The notes under the pieces are model-generated. The model saw only the letters and a list, made by a program, of their open reading frames with translations, was not told where the DNA came from and did no database searches. A program made the translations under genes and the position numbers. Shown here in pieces: positions 28,062 through 30,491 of a DNA stretch of 30,491 nt. Every line of letters starts with the position of its first letter. Positions within the stretch are counted from its first letter, which is position 1. Source of the DNA: Nemertoderma westbladi (Eukaryota; Xenacoelomorpha; Nemertodermatida; Nemertodermatidae); contig JAUCBJ010004812.1 of assembly GCA_032718475.1 (NCBI GenBank), forward strand, positions 1-30,491. Direction: 5' to 3'.

Positions 28062-28084
28062 CCCCCCCCCCCCCCCCCCCCCCC
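28062..28084 (+). repeat. poly-C run, 23 bases, in R1 copy 2
   Basis: Uninterrupted C23. R1 copy 1 lacks a run at the matching place, so it arose after the copies separated. Confidence 0.93.
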
Positions 28085-28177
28085 TGTTGGTTATTTTTCC
28101 CTCCCGAGGTGGTTTGACCTCTAACCTCCCTTTGTGTGGCTTTGGGGTTTGTGTTGTCCCCGGTTATTGGTTGTGAT

Positions 28178-28203
28178 ACGAGATTGGTTATTGCCAATCT
28201 CGT
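28178..28203 (-). other. R1 hairpin, second copy
   Basis: Arms ACGAGATTGG and CCAATCTCGT with a six-base loop. Corresponds to 17338-17362 with paired changes. Confidence 0.7.
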
Positions 28204-28279
28204 ACCTCCAACATATTACTGAAAATGTGCCACTTCCCATTTATGAGGGTAATGCAGCGGAACTGAATCCGCTTACATA

Positions 28280-28448
28280 AACTATAAATTATAAGTTGAT
28301 ATGCTAAAAATAGGCTGAAACGACACCACAATTAGTAATATGCGTACCGGTATCCTACCTACTGTAATCTAATACTGTACTATTGGTACCGGTAGCCTTC
28401 CTACTACTGTATAATCTTGTATTTAAGCAACGGGTTTTCTAATTAATA
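28280..28448. other. spacer with two TACCGGTA octamers
   Basis: TACCGGTA at 28345 and 28387. No gene. It lies just downstream of the lectin gene on its strand. Confidence 0.5.
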
Positions 28449-28454
28449 TTTATT
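28449..28454 (-). terminator. candidate polyadenylation signal AATAAA
   Basis: AATAAA on the minus strand begins two bases after the stop codon of the lectin exon. It is unusually close to the stop, and chance occurrence in AT-rich DNA is possible. Confidence 0.4.
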
Positions 28455-28456
28455 AA

Positions 28457-28657
28457 TTATTTAATGTAAACCTTAACTTCGCATAGAGTCAAAACCCCAC
28501 CCGTACCTTTTAATATAACTAGATACCGGGCAACTTTCCCGTTGCAATTAATTACAGTTAATTGCTTAGAGCTTTGGACTACAGTTCCACAGGGTTTCTC
28601 TACACTGGAACCGATACCATTCAGGAAAGAAACCTCGTTGCTGATTGTGGCATAAAC
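28457..28657 (-). CDS. F-type lectin (fucolectin-like) domain, last exon
   Basis: A minus-strand exon of 66 codons starting right after a 3' splice site (ATAATTGTTACAG, AG at 28658-28659) and ending with TAA at 28457-28459. It reads VYATISNEVSFLNGIGSS, then EKPCGTVV, then INCNGKVARYLVI and GGVLTLCEVKVY. The Cys-Gly, then NC-x-G-x2-ARY and LTLCEVxVY pattern is the C-terminal half of FTP/F-type lectin domains (eel fucolectin, tachylectin-4 type), which bind fucose in secreted immune or adhesion proteins. The family's usual GRY is ARY here. The fucose-binding His and Arg residues sit in the first half of the domain, which must be in upstream exons at higher coordinates; none was recognised before the window end. 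The acceptor has a weak pyrimidine tract, so a decayed copy is possible, but the frame is intact. Confidence 0.72.
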   Translation of the reverse strand, partial: VYATISNEVSFLNGIGSSVEKPCGTVVQSSKQLTVINCNGKVARYLVILKGTGGVLTLCEVKVYIK

Positions 28658-28659
28658 CT

Positions 28660-29518
28660 GTAACAATTATTATAATTAAAACAGATTTTACAAACAGATT
28701 TACACGGAATATAGCAAAGCTATTTTTCACTATATTATGAAAAAAAATACAGCATTTTTATTTGTGGGACATAGTGAGGTTGATAAAGATTCGAATTAAT
28801 CAACTTCTACTTATTAAAACACAAAAATGAGACAATTAATTTCATAATAGCGTTACATTAATGTATAATAAAAAGCAAAACTTGGTTTTATAAATTTATT
28901 ACTAAATTGCTAAATTATTAATAAAACCCTCACCGCTGTAATCTATACCGGTAATGCGGTGGTAGGCTGCCGTATCTGGACGCATGTATCTGGTCAATGT
29001 TTGTTTATGTTTTGATGGTTGCCTGGCGACTAGCTATTTCAGCTGGTGGTGGGTTTTAATTATAATGTTATAGGTCATAAAGTGATGACAAATGCAATAT
29101 TTTATGTGCTAACGAGATTTTAATAAAAAGTTATAGAAATAGGAGATTAATAAAACATATGGCTGGCTACAAGTCAGCGGTTGGAGCAGCCGAATGCTAT
29201 GATTTAGAGATGTGAGACGTTATGAAATTTCCTATTTTATTGATTTATTATATAAAGTTAACCTTTAATAGCAAAATAATCTTATTAACAATAAAAATAT
29301 AGTCTTATTGAAAATAAAAATATTCTCTTATTAATTATTAATAATTATTATTAATAAAATATAATTAATAAAATGCCATGCACTGCAGGTAGGCTAGTGT
29401 GCACTTTGTGTTTTGTCAATTTCATTATTACAATTAATGTTTTATATGGAAACACAAAGGAATCCACAAATAGAGTAAACAATAGAAACAAGTTTGGCTC
29501 TTGTGGTCGTAAATACGG
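28660..29518. other. AT-rich stretch, possible intron of the lectin gene
   Basis: No exon recognised on either strand. TACCGGTA at 28946. The right end has ATTAATAAT-type simple sequence and GCATGCACTGCAG-like sequence. Confidence 0.45.
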
Positions 29519-30491
29519 GTGACTACAGCGGCCAAGAATGCAGTTAAGGCTGCATCTAGGTCCCTGAACAGGCAGTACTCTCTTAATCAACAGGAGCTAA
29601 TAAACCAACAGGTTGATGCCATCAATGATGCTGACTACAGCAGGCAATCTTCCCAAGCATGGAAATCGATCAACTTGCTTGGTGGTCAAAAAAGCCAACC
29701 AACCACCAAAGTTAATGCTGAATCACCAGCCGATCGCCTCAATGGTTGGAAGGTCCACTTCGAAAAGCTCCTTAATAATGACAGGGTATTGCCTGATAAC
29801 TTTATAGAAGTAAAAGTGTCTGAATCTGTACTCCCAGATATTCCCATTGGCGATATCTCCTTTTCAGAAGTGAAGGGTGCTGCAAAGAGCATTAAGACCA
29901 ATCGTGCCAGTGGAGTAGATGGTGTTCCCCCTGAGGTCTTTAAAATACCTGAGTGTTTAAAGCTCATCTATCCCATCATAGTAGACATGTACCGAACAAC
30001 AAGAGTCCCACAAGAAATGAAAACAAATAAGTTGGTGCCAGTTCCCAAGAAAGGCAACCTAACACTCTATGGTTCTTTTCGGGGAATCTCATTGATCTCG
30101 ATTGCTGCAAAGCTATACAATAGAATTCTATTAAATCGCCATTTTGGCCAAATTCCATTTTGGCACTTAGAAGGATAATTGAAAAGCTATCAAAAAAAGA
30201 AAGACAGGCATCTGGCTGTTATCTTTGTTGACTTCTTCAAGGCCTTTGATTCAGTCTCTCGATCACGTATGTTCAGCATACTATCATTATATGGGATTCC
30301 TGATGAAATTATTGCAGCAATCAGATCAGTATACGATGGTTCGACAACCTTTGTGTCTACTGTTGACGGTGACACAGAACCATTTGAAGAGTGTTATGGG
30401 GCGTCCTCCAGGGAGACACACTTGCACCATTCTTGTTCATAATTGTGGTTGACTATGTTCTACGCATGTCCTTAGATCATCATAATGATGA
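29519..30491 (+). pseudogene. RTE-like non-LTR retrotransposon, family B copy 3 (cut by window end)
   Basis: The first frame (29519-30178) covers the linker before RT and the fingers: KNAVKAASRSLNRQYSLNQQ, SIKTNRASGVDGVPPEVF, KLVPVPKKGNLTLYGSFRGI and AAKLYNRILLNR. At about 30140 roughly 40 residues are missing compared with family A, the frame breaks, and ALRRIIEKL is found in a different frame. Past an A-rich run the frame changes again to HLAVIFVDFFKAFDS, which carries the first catalytic Asp, and DEIIAAIRSVYDGSTTFVST. A two-base duplication at about 30390 (GAAGAG) shifts the frame before the GVLQGD motif. The element continues past the window. The upstream endonuclease was not recognised, so it is probably 5' truncated near 29519. 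It is non-functional as it stands. Confidence 0.88.

Larger units (their letters stand above)
27767..28279 (-). repeat. dispersed repeat R1, copy 2 (inverted)
   Basis: Reverse-complement match to 17264-17537 plus 21579-21770. It has no Harbinger insertion, so it represents the uninterrupted form. Compared with copy 1 it carries a 23-base poly-C run (28062-28084) and local indels. The short frame on its minus strand (27773-27982) is not conserved in copy 1, so R1 looks non-coding. Confidence 0.75.

Overview
This is a gene-poor, AT-rich stretch of an animal nuclear genome. Spliceosomal introns, RTE-type non-LTR retrotransposons, a PIF/Harbinger DNA transposon, a Ty3/gypsy element, tRNA-derived SINEs and long poly-G/poly-C runs all point to a metazoan. 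A TPM/MOLO-1-like membrane protein and an F-type lectin exon fit a marine invertebrate, but I cannot name the phylum from sequence alone.

Three host genes can be supported. (1) A split gene on the + strand has exons at 2792-2912, 7688-7844 and 8431-8781. It encodes the C-terminal part of a TPM-domain, single-pass membrane protein, and its 5' exons were not found. Its 4.8-kb intron holds a tRNA-derived SINE head and a 2.2-kb minisatellite of 62/63-bp units. (2) An intronless gene on the - strand (11850-12551) encodes a 233-residue secreted, cysteine-rich, probably GPI-anchored protein of unknown family. (3) The last exon of an F-type lectin (fucolectin-like) gene lies on the - strand at 28457-28657.

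The rest is mostly mobile DNA. RTE-like elements occur as two families: A (722-1512 minus, 9160-9940 plus) and B (10115-10976 minus, 12983-14081 plus, 29519-30491 plus). All copies are broken and all visible 3' ends carry TAG-rich tails. Two B copies, about 96% identical in protein, point away from each other on either side of the secreted-protein gene.

The most informative region is 17264-21770, a three-layer nest. A dispersed repeat (R1, second inverted copy at 27767-28279) was hit by a PIF/Harbinger element (TTA target duplication, 24-bp inverted ends, frameshifted transposase). That element was then hit, inside its right terminal repeat, by a Ty3/gypsy element (GATTG target duplication). 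The gypsy element later lost nearly all of its 5' LTR, gag and protease, and its pol has a stop, a frameshift and an Asp-to-Asn change in the integrase triad.

Other structures are a 113/120-bp inverted repeat (24485-24838), an intronic 160-bp palindrome with a hammerhead-like core, a pair of tRNA-derived SINEs one of which carries a 136-bp insertion, a cluster of RFX/X-box-like motifs (14252-14554), a candidate core promoter (16779-16845), several inverted or direct dispersed repeat pairs, and strong over-use of the octamers TAGGCCTA and TACCGGTA. I did not find a previously undescribed enzymatic or defence system. The novelty here is structural.
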